Of a stretch of 64,000 bases of DNA, positions 11,762 through 22,082 are shown piece after piece. The stretch is from Epiperipatus broadwayi (taxonomy: Eukaryota > Onychophora > Udeonychophora > Euonychophora > Peripatidae). The position numbers were made by a program, and so were the translations under genes. The first letter of the stretch is position 1, and each line of letters opens with the position of its first letter. Below the pieces are notes generated by a model, which saw only the letters and a list, made by a program, of their open reading frames with translations, had not been told where the DNA came from and made no database searches. The stretch covers positions 6,420,098 to 6,484,097 of the forward strand of contig JAQFVV010000017.1 of assembly GCA_028023455.1 (NCBI GenBank), in the 5' to 3' direction.

Positions 11762-14394
11762 CAGTGGTGGTGAACCTTTTTACATGTGCTTGCCAAAAAT
11801 TTCCAAAAAAATGTTTATTGAATGATTGGTGTGCCATACAGTTATTAAATCAAAATATAAACAATTTTAATTATTATAGTTTTTTAAAAGTTTATAAAAC
11901 AAAATAATAATGATAACAATAATAATTAAACAACATTTCTAAATAAGCTAAATACAAGTAAATGATATTTATTTAGAAGAGCAGATGTTGAATAAAATGT
12001 AATAGTAAAAAATTAATAGTAATTAAAACAAAATTTTGGAAGATAAATAAAAATCAACATAAATAGATATTATTTAATGATATTTTTGCTATTGTATATT
12101 GGATGCCAAAATTTTATATTTGGTTCATGTTTTGTCATTTTAATAATGTACATGCTGAACTAGATTCATCTGTCATTCTATTTCTCGAACTGTCTTTAAT
12201 TAAATTCGTTTCTGAAAACAGTCATTCACATGCAAATGTAAAGGAGAAAATTAATAATATAGTAGTCATTAATTTTTTTAAACAATTAAATGTTTCAGGA
12301 ATAGCATTCTAGGAAATCAATAATTTCTCTTCAGCATTCTTTTTATATATCCAATAATCGATCATTTTCCCTTGTTTCTAACTCATTCCTCAAGTCAACA
12401 AATTTCTGTTTCCTTATAGAACTGGATTGAAAATCGACTGATTGCATTTTCATATCTTTCAAATTAAGCCACTCAAAAATTTCTAACTTGAGACTATCCA
12501 TTGATATTATATCTGGGTATAAAATAAATTTTAATATTTCTGAAAATTGTCTGAAGTGTGTAAATCCTAAAGAAAATTCATCAATTATCAATTGAATAAC
12601 AGAACAAAAGTCTTGCATCGGTTTTACTTGATCTGGCTTCTCATGAGATTCTAAATCAATCAAGAACTTTTTTAGATTTGGAAAATATTTGAAGGTGTAA
12701 GAAATAACATCACGTTGAAAATTTTTAATTTAATTTCAAATGTTTTGATCAAATCAAACATGACAACAGTTGTCTTATTATAATCTTGCAGTTTCACATT
12801 TAATTCATTTAGATGTGAACACATATCAGTAAAAAACATTAATTTTGAAAGCCATTCAACATCCTTACTTCATTATATTTTTCTATGATTTTCTCATTAC
12901 GTAAAAACAGTCTAATTTCTTCTATACACTCAACAAATCTTAATCATCAGACATTGTTGTACATAAGTAAACCATAGTATACTGACTTTACTTTACTTAA
13001 TGTGTAGATATAAAATTGATTAACTTAGTCACAACATTTATAACATCATCCAGTGGCTTAAAGCTGGCCTTCATGCATAAAACCTGCTGATGTATAATGC
13101 AATGAAAACCCAAAATTGAATGTCCAATACTATTGATAAATAAACTGAGAAAACTATTTTCTTTTCCAGTCATAAGCACAATCTGTAGTTACTGATACAA
13201 TTTTGGCAACATCTATGTTGCAAATATCTATTCCTTTTATTGTTGTTACTAATGAGGTTAAACTAATCAATTCTTCTTTGATATTATTTCCAACACAGTA
13301 ATGAATAAAAATAGCCAAATGAGCTGATCCATTTATATCTGTACTTTCATCAAAGCAGACAGAAATTAAACTAGATTTTATATTTCTTTTTTGTTGGTAA
13401 GTTATGTTGTTAGCCATTTGCAGGATTCTTTCTTTAACTATATTTCTAGTCAATGATAAATCTTTTATGCTCTGAATAATTTTTGCTTTGCTTTCAAAAT
13501 CTTCAAAAAGAACTGGTGCACATTTTATCCAAGCTTCTTTCATATATTCTGCATCATTAAAAGGTTTCCCATGTTTGTTAATTACATTTGAAATAAAAAA
13601 AACTAGCAGCAGTTATATTTGAATGATTTTCAATAAATTTCATTATAGATGTTGATTGAATATTTATATTTTTAAATGCTTGGGTAATATATTCTTTTTG
13701 TTCATCTTTACTTTTTTCACAGAGTAGTTTATGATTGGTTTCGTAATGTCATTTTACCGATAATGTTCTCAATACAACTCTTCCAAAATATAAAAACCAT
13801 GCTGCCTAGATGCCTTTATTAATCATTCCATATTCATTAGTCCACCAAATTTGAAATTCTCTATTGCTTGATAAAGATCTATTATATGTTAAAATATATT
13901 ATTATCCTTACATTTTACTTTTACAGCAAAATTTTGAGCAAAAAAAAAAAAAAAGTCATTTGATGGCGTTGATTACGCATTTTGTTTCTTTGTTCCGATT
14001 TTGATTACATTAAAAAAGTGAATAGTGTCAACACATTTAGATGGAAAAAAGATTAGGACAGAAAACCATTTGATTATTTTTACTTTAGATTCGAAAAAAT
14101 TTATTTCAAAGGGATATAAAATATTTTATTGAGTTTACTTTCTAGTTTTATTGGAATCATTTAACAGGTTTATAGACTATGATACTACACTATATCTGTA
14201 CCACTTTATTGCTTTTAATCAGAGATTTGTAAATTGAATTCTAATATAATATTTATTTATTTTATCTTTAGTTTACAGTAAATTTTTATTAATACAGATT
14301 TTAGGAATAAAAAAAATATTAAAGAAAATTGTGATATATAAATAGTTTGCGTGCCAGTAAAAAATTTGAATGTGCCATAGGTTCGCCATCATTA
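11762..14394 (-). mobile_element. hAT DNA transposon (Charlie/ZBED-like) with perfect TSD
   Basis: The left end begins CAGTGGTGGTGAACCTTT. The right end, read inward on the other strand, is TAATGATGGCGAACCTATGG, an imperfect TIR typical of Charlie-like hAT elements, which often start CAGTGGT.GCGAACC. An exact 8-bp TSD, CATTATTT, lies at 11754-11761 and 14395-14402; 8 bp is the hAT diagnostic length. The 2,633-bp body contains a broken transposase on the minus strand (separate entry). Confidence 0.93.
12343..13900 (-). pseudogene. hAT transposase, SCAND3/ZBED5/GTF2IRD2-like, broken
   Basis: Encoded the RNase H-fold transposase of the surrounding hAT element. From about 13870 the minus strand reads WWTNEYG and then the conserved VLRT...HYETNHK segment. 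At 13154-13543 comes CFDESTDINGSAHLAIF, the first catalytic-Asp block seen in ZBED5/SCAND3-type proteins. At 12997-13179 comes MTGKENSF...GFHCIIHQQ, the usual MTG...HCIIHQ block. At 12343-12663 comes the helical C-terminal region, including EIFEWLNLKDMKMQ. At least one frameshift lies at about 13154-13179 and several stops lie between 12663 and 12997. The gene is dead, but the family is clear. Confidence 0.88.
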
Positions 14395-14402
14395 CATTAT
14401 TT

Positions 14403-15063
14403 CTTTTTTTTTCTGTAATACACTACTGGGACCAGCATTATAAATTAGTGAATTAAAAGAATATAACAAAAAACAAGACATATAAATTGTGTGATGATTT
14501 AAGCAAATTGTTTTGGACTTGACCGTCTAAATTATTTCAGTTAATTTTTTCAAAAGTATGTTTGCTAAGTTTGTGTAAGATACTTTAATAAACCTTATAA
14601 ATGATTTTATTAATAATTAGTTTCTTGACTATAAAAATTTAAATTGGTAATAATTATTGATGTTTATTCTTGGTAAATATCAGATGCACAATCCACTTGA
14701 ATGCTGGTCTATCTTGACATTTTTATATCAGTTCCGAGTCACAATGAATTTTTCTGTGATCTATGTGCCAGATAGTGCATTAATCTTGTTTAAATAATTT
14801 CATTAGCTCTGGATTGTATGTTATAAATAAGTTTGAGTAAACTTAAAAAATTACCATTATTTACCTCTCCTACCTTTTCATGAATTCCCCTCAATGGGAG
14901 ATTGTTATTAGATAAAAATAAAATATCTACAATTCTATAAAATAGTAATCATAGACACTTTATTTTTTTTGTTGCATTAATTTGAATAGTATTATGATGA
15001 GTTTAAATTAAATTAAGTTGATTTAATTATTCTTTCTAAATAATCTAAGAATTAATATGGCAA
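14403..15063. other. No gene seen
   Basis: A+T-rich DNA between the hAT element and an RTE fragment. No recognisable structure. Confidence 0.5.
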
Positions 15064-15414
15064 ATAGAAGAGCAATATAGAGACTTCAGACCACTTAAAG
15101 AAGTATGGAGAGATGCATGTAAGGAGTAACAAGAAGTGATCAAAAACATGACATCATTTGAAAGAATTAAGAGATAAATGGAGTTGGGCTGGACATATTG
15201 CTGGAAGAGATGATAATTAGATGGACAGTTGATATTTTAAACCGGATTCCAAGAGATTGTAAAAGATCTAGAAAGAGATCACATGTGAGGTGAATGGATG
15301 ATATGTATGTTGGAGTGATGTGGAGAAGAGATGCTAGAGATTAGAGGTGGGTTGAACTTGGAGAGATCTTCATCCTGCAGTGGATTATAATGGTTGAAAA
15401 TGGTGATGGTGGTA
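15064..15414 (+). mobile_element. RTE LINE 3' fragment
   Basis: A 5'-truncated sense copy of the last roughly 350 bp of the LINE at 1-1750. It is recognisable from AGAAGAGCAATATAGAGAC through the GGATTCCAAGAGATTGTAAAAG block to CATCCTGCAGTGGATTATAA and a GGTGATGGTGG tail. Frameshifts and a roughly 30-bp internal loss near 15148 make it non-coding. Confidence 0.85.
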
Positions 15415-17894
15415 ACTAATAGAAAGTTTATGATCTCAACGAACATCAGTTTTTTCAACTTATTAAAAAGCATTTCTAAAATGTATGCATAAGATGATTT
15501 TATTTCTAGAAAATAGTACACAATAAAGCACTACAACAAAAGCACTATAATCGATCTCTAGATCATCATTTTATATAGTTTTAAAATAATAACATATAAA
15601 GATCTATTATCAGCATTTAATAGAAAAAATGTATTGATCTTGCTTAAGTTCAATTTTGACACATGATATTCTAAATTTATTATTTATAGCATTTGGTCAT
15701 AAACATGGATTATTTATATTTACTAGATTATTTTCACTGGCATACTGATATATTATTTCAAGTTATATTTCAGCAAGATATTATAATATTTAATGAAAAT
15801 TTATTTCTACAGAATTCAGTATTTTTTTGGTGCCCCCCCCCCCCCCAAATGAAAATTTTGCTTGTCAATTTGATGAATTAATTTACATTTTTCAACACAG
15901 TTGTGGCATTTTGATTATTGGTGATAGAATTTAGTAATATTAGGTTTGTTTTTCTTCTACTTGAATTACTAAAGCTGTTTTCTTATTATAATATCTACTT
16001 TGCAATTATGAAAGTATTTCTGGTTGTGATTTTTTTTATTTATTTTTGTTTTCAGCAGTTTTTTTTCCTGACATTTTGAGAGATTTTTTTTTTTTTTAGC
16101 AATGATAACATGGGTAATTAAATTGTGAAATTATTGAATATTTTATAACTAAAAATAAAAATTAAAATCATTATACAAACTGTATGTTTTATCTGTACTT
16201 CCTGTTTACCCCTTCATTATTTTAAAGATGGTTAAGATACCAAAATAGTTACAAATTACTGGCATAATTAAATGGAATGACATTGAATTACTTTTTCAAA
16301 TTTTTTAAATATTTTGAAAATACTGAAAATTGCCAAAAGTTTCATTCTTAGATATCTCACTTATTTTTAATCACAGAACCAAATGTCAAAAATATTTATA
16401 AAATAAGAATCTATTGGCAGTTGAAAAATTTTCATACTATATATAAAATTGCAATTTAATATCATTAAATTCCTCATTTTTTCTGAATTGAAATTAAACA
16501 ATGAAGTAGTAAAAAAAAATGTATTGAAACATGTAATTTTTTGTCTAAATGTTTGCATACAGATGACATGTTCACTGCGTTTTATCGAAAACCATTAATT
16601 TATTTGACAAAATGCTCTACAATAGAAAAATTCAAGTGACTAAATGATAATTATAGTAGTTACAAAATTTTATAGTGCAGTCTACGGAGATCAATTCTCT
16701 CATTTTATTATATTCAGTAGTAATCTTCAAGAAAAACTACACTAGAAATTCATCAATGTTAACGGTATTGCTTTGATTTTTTAAAAATGATCTTTTCCTG
16801 AAATAGGAAAGTCTTGATAAGGATGGGAAAAGATTGGAAACCTTTTTCAAAGCCTGGTACCTTATTTGTAATCTAATGAAAACAATGTGCTTCATTTTTC
16901 ATCTAAAACTCATAATATGAATATAACTTTTTTGCAATAGCAGACTGAAACACTATCCTATCATACGTCATTTATGAATAATCTTGGATCGTAGCCTAAT
17001 TTATTTTGCTCATTTGCCTAAAGTTAGATAAGAATTACTTTTAAGGAAATAATCTTGTAAAGTTATCTGGCACTATTTAGAATTGTGATGCAAATACTTT
17101 ATGACTTACTTAACACTGGTGTATTATATTAATAAATACTGGGTGTCCCTATTTGGAGAAACAATTCATACAATAAAGTTATTACTACTGAAATATTCAT
17201 AAGAAATATTACTGGCTGGCTCGTGTCTACTTTTTTTTTCTGCTTCCTGATTTGTCACATATTTCTTTGCCAGATGTCAGAAAAGAAGGTCTCACAGAAA
17301 ATTATAAATAAGCAGATTGAGCTTGCAAATCAAGATATAGTTTCAGCATCTACAGTTTATTTCAAATTAAGACCACTTTTTGGATTTTAATTATAAATCT
17401 ACAAAGAATTATAGTATAAAAAATAGAATTTTTATGAAATTTCAAACAAATTTTTTTTTCCCAAATCCATTTAATGAAGTTAGCAGGATTTGATTTTTCT
17501 AGATCAACTGGATTTTTATCAACAAATTCAGAACAACTCATGGCTATTCTGTTATCTGTTTCATAAATGGAATTATCGATCTAGGTAAATGTGAGCAAAC
17601 ATAAACCATGAACCAGAATAGCTATGGTTACAATAACACAATTGAAGAATTTAATTAACTTCTACAGGTTTCTTAAAATATTTTGTATTATAATAGTAAA
17701 GTTGTTTTATAAAATCCATATACTAATAAATAAATAAATGCATGTTGTATACAAATATGAAATGATGATGAAGGTTGATCTCATTTTTAAAAAATGACGG
17801 CAATGTGATATGAAACAATAAATAATAATTTAACTTTTTTTGTTTTTAAATAACAAAGATGTCAATGATTTGTGTAGATAAAATTGACACTGTA
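15415..17894. other. No gene seen; contains a C14 tract
   Basis: A+T-rich. A run of 14 C at 15833-15846 stands out. At about 17277 a pyrimidine-rich stretch ending in CAG precedes an open frame beginning MSEKKVSQKIINKQ, which ends after about 38 codons without a donor site. I do not call it an exon. Confidence 0.45.
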
Positions 17895-18030
17895 TAATAA
17901 AAATAAAATATACTTCCCTTAGCTCGCAAATAAGGTCTTAACAAGCTTTGCAGAATATCCCCAATCCCAGACCGGTTTCTACTATTGGCTTCGTCAGTGA
18001 GGTGCTAGGGTATTCAAGCATTAGATTTAT
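17895..18030 (-). repeat. Ribozyme family 1 copy, partial
   Basis: Homologous on the minus strand to the copies at 57878-58745: the TAGCACCTCACTGA lead-in, the hammerhead (separate entry), then the GGGGATATTC stretch. It is shortened on both sides. In wording it is intermediate between family 1 and family 2 (GATATTCTG against GATAGGGAT), which suggests the two families are related. Confidence 0.7.
17965..18002 (-). ncRNA. Hammerhead ribozyme, best-preserved core
   Basis: All positions are on the minus strand. CUGACGA (positions 3-9; position 7 is free in hammerheads) is at 17997-17991. A weak stem II is at 17990-17980. GAAA is at 17979-17976. The self-complementary ACCGGU (17976-17971) forms stem III, followed by C17 at 17970, giving a GUC cleavage triplet. 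The next bases, UGGG (17969-17966), pair with the bases just before CUGACGA (17998-18001): A-U, C-G, U-G, C-G. All core bases are consensus. The weak points are the short stem II with an A opposite A at its base, and a stem III that can only close between two molecules. Confidence 0.7.
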
Positions 18031-19555
18031 ATTACACTGATTGTTATAAAATTGTGATATGAATATCTCTAGGAAATTAGATGTATTTTTTTGCCTATCA
18101 TAAATATTACACTTACATATATGTTATTTTCATTATATAGTTTGTTTAGTAATTAAAAGAATAATGAAATAGTTTTAAGCTATTGATGCACTTGGGATTT
18201 TCTGTGGAACAACTATATGAATCATAGTTTTCGATATGGAAATATTATATTTTAAAAAATAAAGGAAATACTTTACTTTTAATTGTTGCGTACTATTTTG
18301 TATTATTTTTGGCTATGTATTGGCCATGTATTAAGCCTTATTGGACATACTTAAAAATAATATTTAATATTTGTCTACAAAATTTATTTTTTTTATATTA
18401 TATCACCTCTGATAGTTATATAAATGCATATTCCATGGTACAAATAGCATGAAGAAACAGGATAAATAATCTTTTTCAATCATTAGCTTAAAATAAAAAA
18501 ATGTCGATAAAACCCAATAATTTCATTAGGTTTATCCATTCATAATACAAATTAATGATATAAATTAAATATCATGTACAAATTATATGCAAAACTAAAA
18601 ATATGATTAGAAAATGTCATTAAAGTGTGGTGTAGTTTTGTTATTGCTACCATAACTGGGCAAAGGTTTTTTTTTTTTAATTTCTATTACTGTTTTTTTT
18701 TTTTTTAAAAAAAATATTTGCTTTTGAAGAGATCCACAATGGGGCATCAAAATCCTAGTTACATTGTTGCATCTCTGGACCTCATGCACGACTAGGCTTG
18801 CTGTGCACCTACAGCAGGGTGACCTATATATTGTTTAGATATTTAGTAAATACGTGATGCAAAAGATATTTTGATTTTTGTAGTATATTTAAAATAAATA
18901 TTTTGTTGTCTAATGTAAATGACATTTTTTTTTCATTTTATGTGTTAGTAATAATCATCATATTGACATTACAAAAGAAGCCTCATTTAGTTATATATGA
19001 TTATTTATTTGTAATTTATATTTTTTTCCTTAAAAATTTTAATGAATTAATAATATTCAAATATCTGATTAATGAGCTGATTTTTAAAATTTTTTTATTT
19101 AACAAGCCTCTTATATTAATTGTTTCTGTTTGCTATAGATAAGTTTATAATTAGCAATAAAAATGAGACTTATTGGTGAGTATATTTGTTTTTTGGAATT
19201 ATAAAAACATACTAGTCATCGGAAATCAACATATTTAGCGTATACTTATTTTTGAATTTTTCTGTAATTTTTGCCCAAGTTTATATACTTAAGTTAAACA
19301 TATTTCATTATGCTTTATAAATAGTCATTTCTTTATTATCCTGCTCAATTTAATGCGATGAAAATTATAGATTTAAGAGCTGAGGATTTCCTTGGATTGA
19401 AATTCGACCTATTATTTTCAATGGTCAAATATCACATGACTTTCTGAGCAAGGAAATTATTCAGTTATTTATTTTCCTGTATTCATATTGTAAATAAAAA
19501 TTTAAAAAAAATGCGAGAAATTTTTTTTATCATCTGAGTAAATACCAGTAACAAA
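18031..19555. other. No gene seen
   Basis: A+T-rich. Around 18725-18830 lies a less A+T-rich patch of about 100 bp (CCACAATGGGGCATC to CTGTGCACCTACAGC) that may be an unrecognised repeat. The open frame there has no domain. Confidence 0.4.
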
Positions 19556-20262
19556 CTCTCCATACAGTAGTGCCACCAAGTACAAGCCTTCATAATCATT
19601 GAATGCAGAAAGGTTTGTGCATAAAATCTCTATTTAGTGCTGATTCATCCAATATCCCCAGACTAATTTTTAACTTGTGGCTTTCATCAGTGAGGAGCCT
19701 TGGATTTGAGAGCACTGCACAAGAAATCTTGGGATCTAATGCAACCCTCCAGCAGCCACCCTTTTTCTACTTGATTAACTATAAAGCTAGGACCCTAAGA
19801 TGAAAACACGATTATGTTTTCAAACCGAGCTCATTCGATTATCTATTTATGTAGATCTGAACTCAGTTCAACGTGGTTTTCAAAAACCAGCCATCATTAA
19901 TCTGTCCAAATGATGTATGGTTTTTGAAAAACCAAAGACACCAAAATGTATAGATGCTGAACTGAGTTCAGATCTATATCACTATACAAGCAAATGATCT
20001 TGTTTGGAAAACATGTTTTCATCTTGGGCTCCTAGTTTTATAGTTAACCAAATAAGTAAATAATGGTTGCTGGAGGGTTGCATTACATTATAAGATCTAG
20101 GTGTAGTACTGTTCATCAGTGATGAAAGCCACAAGGTAGGATCTAGACTGGGAAAATTGGATCAAGTAGGCATTAGATAGAGACTTCATGCACAAACTTT
20201 CCTGCATCCATTGATTGCAAAGGCTTGTACCTGGTGGCACTACTGTATGGAGAATTTGCTAT
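19556..20262. repeat. Ribozyme family 2: head-to-head inverted pair
   Basis: Two roughly 350-bp copies face away from each other: one on the minus strand (19556-about 19895) and one on the plus strand (about 19912-20262). Each starts near the middle with GGTTTTTGAAAAACC or a close variant, then GAACTGAGTTCAGATCT. Further out come a TGGAGGGTTGCATTA block and the ribozyme region, and each copy ends at TACAGTAGTGCCACC/CTCTCC. The outer ends form perfect-looking terminal inverted repeats, so a foldback MITE is the obvious alternative reading. Both flanks show TA next to the outer ends. The left copy lacks about 24 bp present in the right copy near the centre. Confidence 0.85.
19656..19695 (-). 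ncRNA. Hammerhead ribozyme in family 2, left copy
   Basis: On the minus strand, CUGAUGA is at 19690-19684. The stem-II hairpin (AAGC, loop, GUUA) is at 19683-19671. A degraded AAAA replaces GAAA at 19670-19667. Stem III is AUUAGU (19667-19662), followed by C17 at 19661. The five bases after the predicted cut, UGGGG (19660-19656), pair fully with CCUCA (19695-19691) to form stem I. The G12-to-A change predicts loss of activity. The equivalent site in the right copy (about 20112-20145) is more decayed in CUGAUGA. Confidence 0.65.
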
Positions 20263-20269
20263 ATACATT

Positions 20270-21480
20270 ATAAGGTCTTTTTCTTGCTGATAATGTCTTC
20301 TTGTGCACAGAAAAAAGGGAAGATATGGAAGTTATGCTGAGGACATGTGCAAGGGTGGATAAAGAGATTGGGATTAAATTTAGTGAAGAAAAATCAAAAA
20401 TAATGATGATTAATAATGGGGAAAGAGAAGGAAAAGAATTTTTATCGGGGGACATAAAGATAAGTGTGGTGAATACGTATAACTATTTGGGAATCATCTT
20501 GAGTAATCAGAGAAATTACTTGGATGAATGAGAGAAAAAATTGATAAACGAAGCAAAGAAAAGAAAGGGATTAATAAAGATATTAACAGTGTTTTCATAT
20601 AATTAATATGATGTAGCTAAAATTGTATGGAAAGGAGCGGCAGTAACAGGGTTAACATATGATAATGGTGCGGTATGTTTAAGTAAAGGGGTGTTAGATT
20701 ACCAAATTAGATGCAGATGTGTGGGTGGCAAAGGAGGCAATTCAGGAAGAAATAGAATGGTCAAATTTTTATATGAGGATGCAAAAAGCAAAATGAAAAT
20801 ATTCAGTAGATTGCAGTTTATGGATAATAAGAGAATAGCCAAAATAGTATTTATTTGAGTTATGAGTAAAGGGCAGGCAACAAAATGGATGAGAAAGGTG
20901 GTATGGTATGCAGGAGATTCGAATAAAAAATTTATGTCAGTATACTTATACAAAAGGTGGGATGATTTAGTGTAATAGTTGCAAGGAATGGGATAGAAGA
21001 ATAGATGCATTAATAAATAATAGGAAGTTGGAGAGATGAAGAACTAGTATGGAAAGTAAAGAGTTTAAATATATATGGAAGAAACAGCATATTGGGTGCG
21101 AGTTAATTTATGATAATAGCAATGAAAGTAGTTTACTGTTTAAGGCTCGAACAAGATCTTTAGGAACAAGGGAATGTACACATAAATGGAAAAATGTGAG
21201 TGATTTAATCTGCAAGTTGTGTAAGGAAGGGATAGAAAATATTAGGCATCTGGTAATTGAATGTAACTGCTTGCAAGCAGAAATGGTACAAATAATGAAG
21301 TTGTGGGAGAATAAATATAAACAAAGTGATTATACAGAAAATGGGTAGATAAGATGTATTTAGATACAAAGGCCATGGAGTTGATAACGATTATGTTATG
21401 GATATGGGATGGAACAGGATAGAGAAAAATATGGGGGCAAAATTAGGTTGGGGAATGGAAAGGGAAGATAAAGTGGCTAA
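20270..21480 (+). mobile_element. Second LINE family, 3' half
   Basis: A different non-LTR element from the RTE copies. It begins directly at the edge of the family 2 inverted pair, inside the RT palm, so the 5' part is missing or was displaced. It ends around 21440-21480. No clear TSD was seen. Confidence 0.8.
20280..21440 (+). pseudogene. Broken reverse transcriptase with C-terminal zinc-knuckle-like motif
   Basis: The plus strand reads LLADNVFLCTEKREDMEVML (about 20283-20342), a palm motif with the second catalytic Asp replaced by Asn. Then come VDKEIGIKFSEEKSKIM, NTYNYLGIILS, and the VWKGAAVTGLTYDNGAVCLSKGV segment (about 20615-20700). Later come IYDNSNESSLLFKARTRSLGTRE (about 21095-21170) and CKLCKEGIENIRHLVIEC (about 21210-21265), the CxxC...H...C motif at the end of this LINE type. 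From memory of the family, this domain order is common in LINE proteins of ticks, crustaceans and some other invertebrates. Stops near 20530, 20604, 20857 and 20975 break the frame. Confidence 0.8.
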
Positions 21481-21965
21481 CAGGTTTCTGTGGGCATGGT
21501 AGCTGAGAGATTTCTGACTCCGAAAAAGAAGTTACTGTGCATCTCATCATAATCACATCTCATACTGTTATTAACAGCCCGTGTAAGCGTATGAAATGGT
21601 GATCGTATGATGAGTGAATACCTATAGAAGATATAATGGAAAGTGAAATACATAATGCAAATTTTGTGAAGCATCACAAATGTGATGTTTTTTTCTACTT
21701 GAAGCACACATTGTCAATAGTAAAAAAAGTGTAGATCATATGTGAAATGTAAGCTTTAGAATTCAAAAATTTTGATAGTATTATAAATGAGCTTGATATG
21801 TCAAAATTGCATGTAGATGCAGTTACTTATTACTTTCAATCTAGAATATGAAGCAAATTTTAACATTTGAAGAAACAGGACTATCCAGTATTACAATCAA
21901 TCTTCCTAAATTTTGAAGGTGATAAGGAAGTTAAAATTATTCATTTATTATATTTTAAATACACA
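21481..21965. repeat. Family 2 tail fragment plus unassigned DNA
   Basis: At about 21575-21625 the plus strand matches the outer tail of the family 2 copy near 33185-33270 (CTGTTATTAACAG, AAGCGTATGAAATGGTGATC). The rest of the interval holds nothing I recognise. Confidence 0.45.
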
Positions 21966-22082
21966 GAGGCAAAACTCTCTATACAATAATGCCACTCAGT
22001 GCAGGTTTGTGCATAAAATCCCTGTTTAGTGCCTACTCATCTAATATTCCCAAACTAGTTTCTAGTTTGAGGCTTTCATCAG
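21966..22082 (-). repeat. Ribozyme family 2 copy ending inside the ribozyme
   Basis: Antisense copy of only the 3' third of family 2, from AAACTCTCTATAC to the ribozyme. Homology stops at 22082, the first base of CUGAUGA. The sequence beyond (from 22083) is unrelated. Confidence 0.75.
22051..22082 (-). ncRNA. Hammerhead core lacking stem I 5' strand
   Basis: Minus strand: CUGAUGA at 22082-22076, stem II region at 22075-22063, intact GAAA at 22062-22059, self-complementary ACUAGU (22059-22054), U17 at 22053, then UGGG. Every core base is consensus. The strand that should form the other half of stem I is missing because the repeat ends here, so this copy could not cleave in cis. Confidence 0.65.

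Noticed and set aside
12103-12312. 69-codon plus-strand frame
   Set aside because: Falls in the non-coding end of the hAT element; no domain.
17277-17395. Exon starting MSEKKVSQKIINKQ after a pyrimidine tract and CAG
   Set aside because: Stops after about 38 codons with no donor site, and the peptide shows no recognisable domain.
17524-17640. Hairpin around ATGGCTATTCTG / CAGAATAGCTAT
   Set aside because: Only about 12 bp pair over a loop of about 90 bp; expected by chance in 64 kb.
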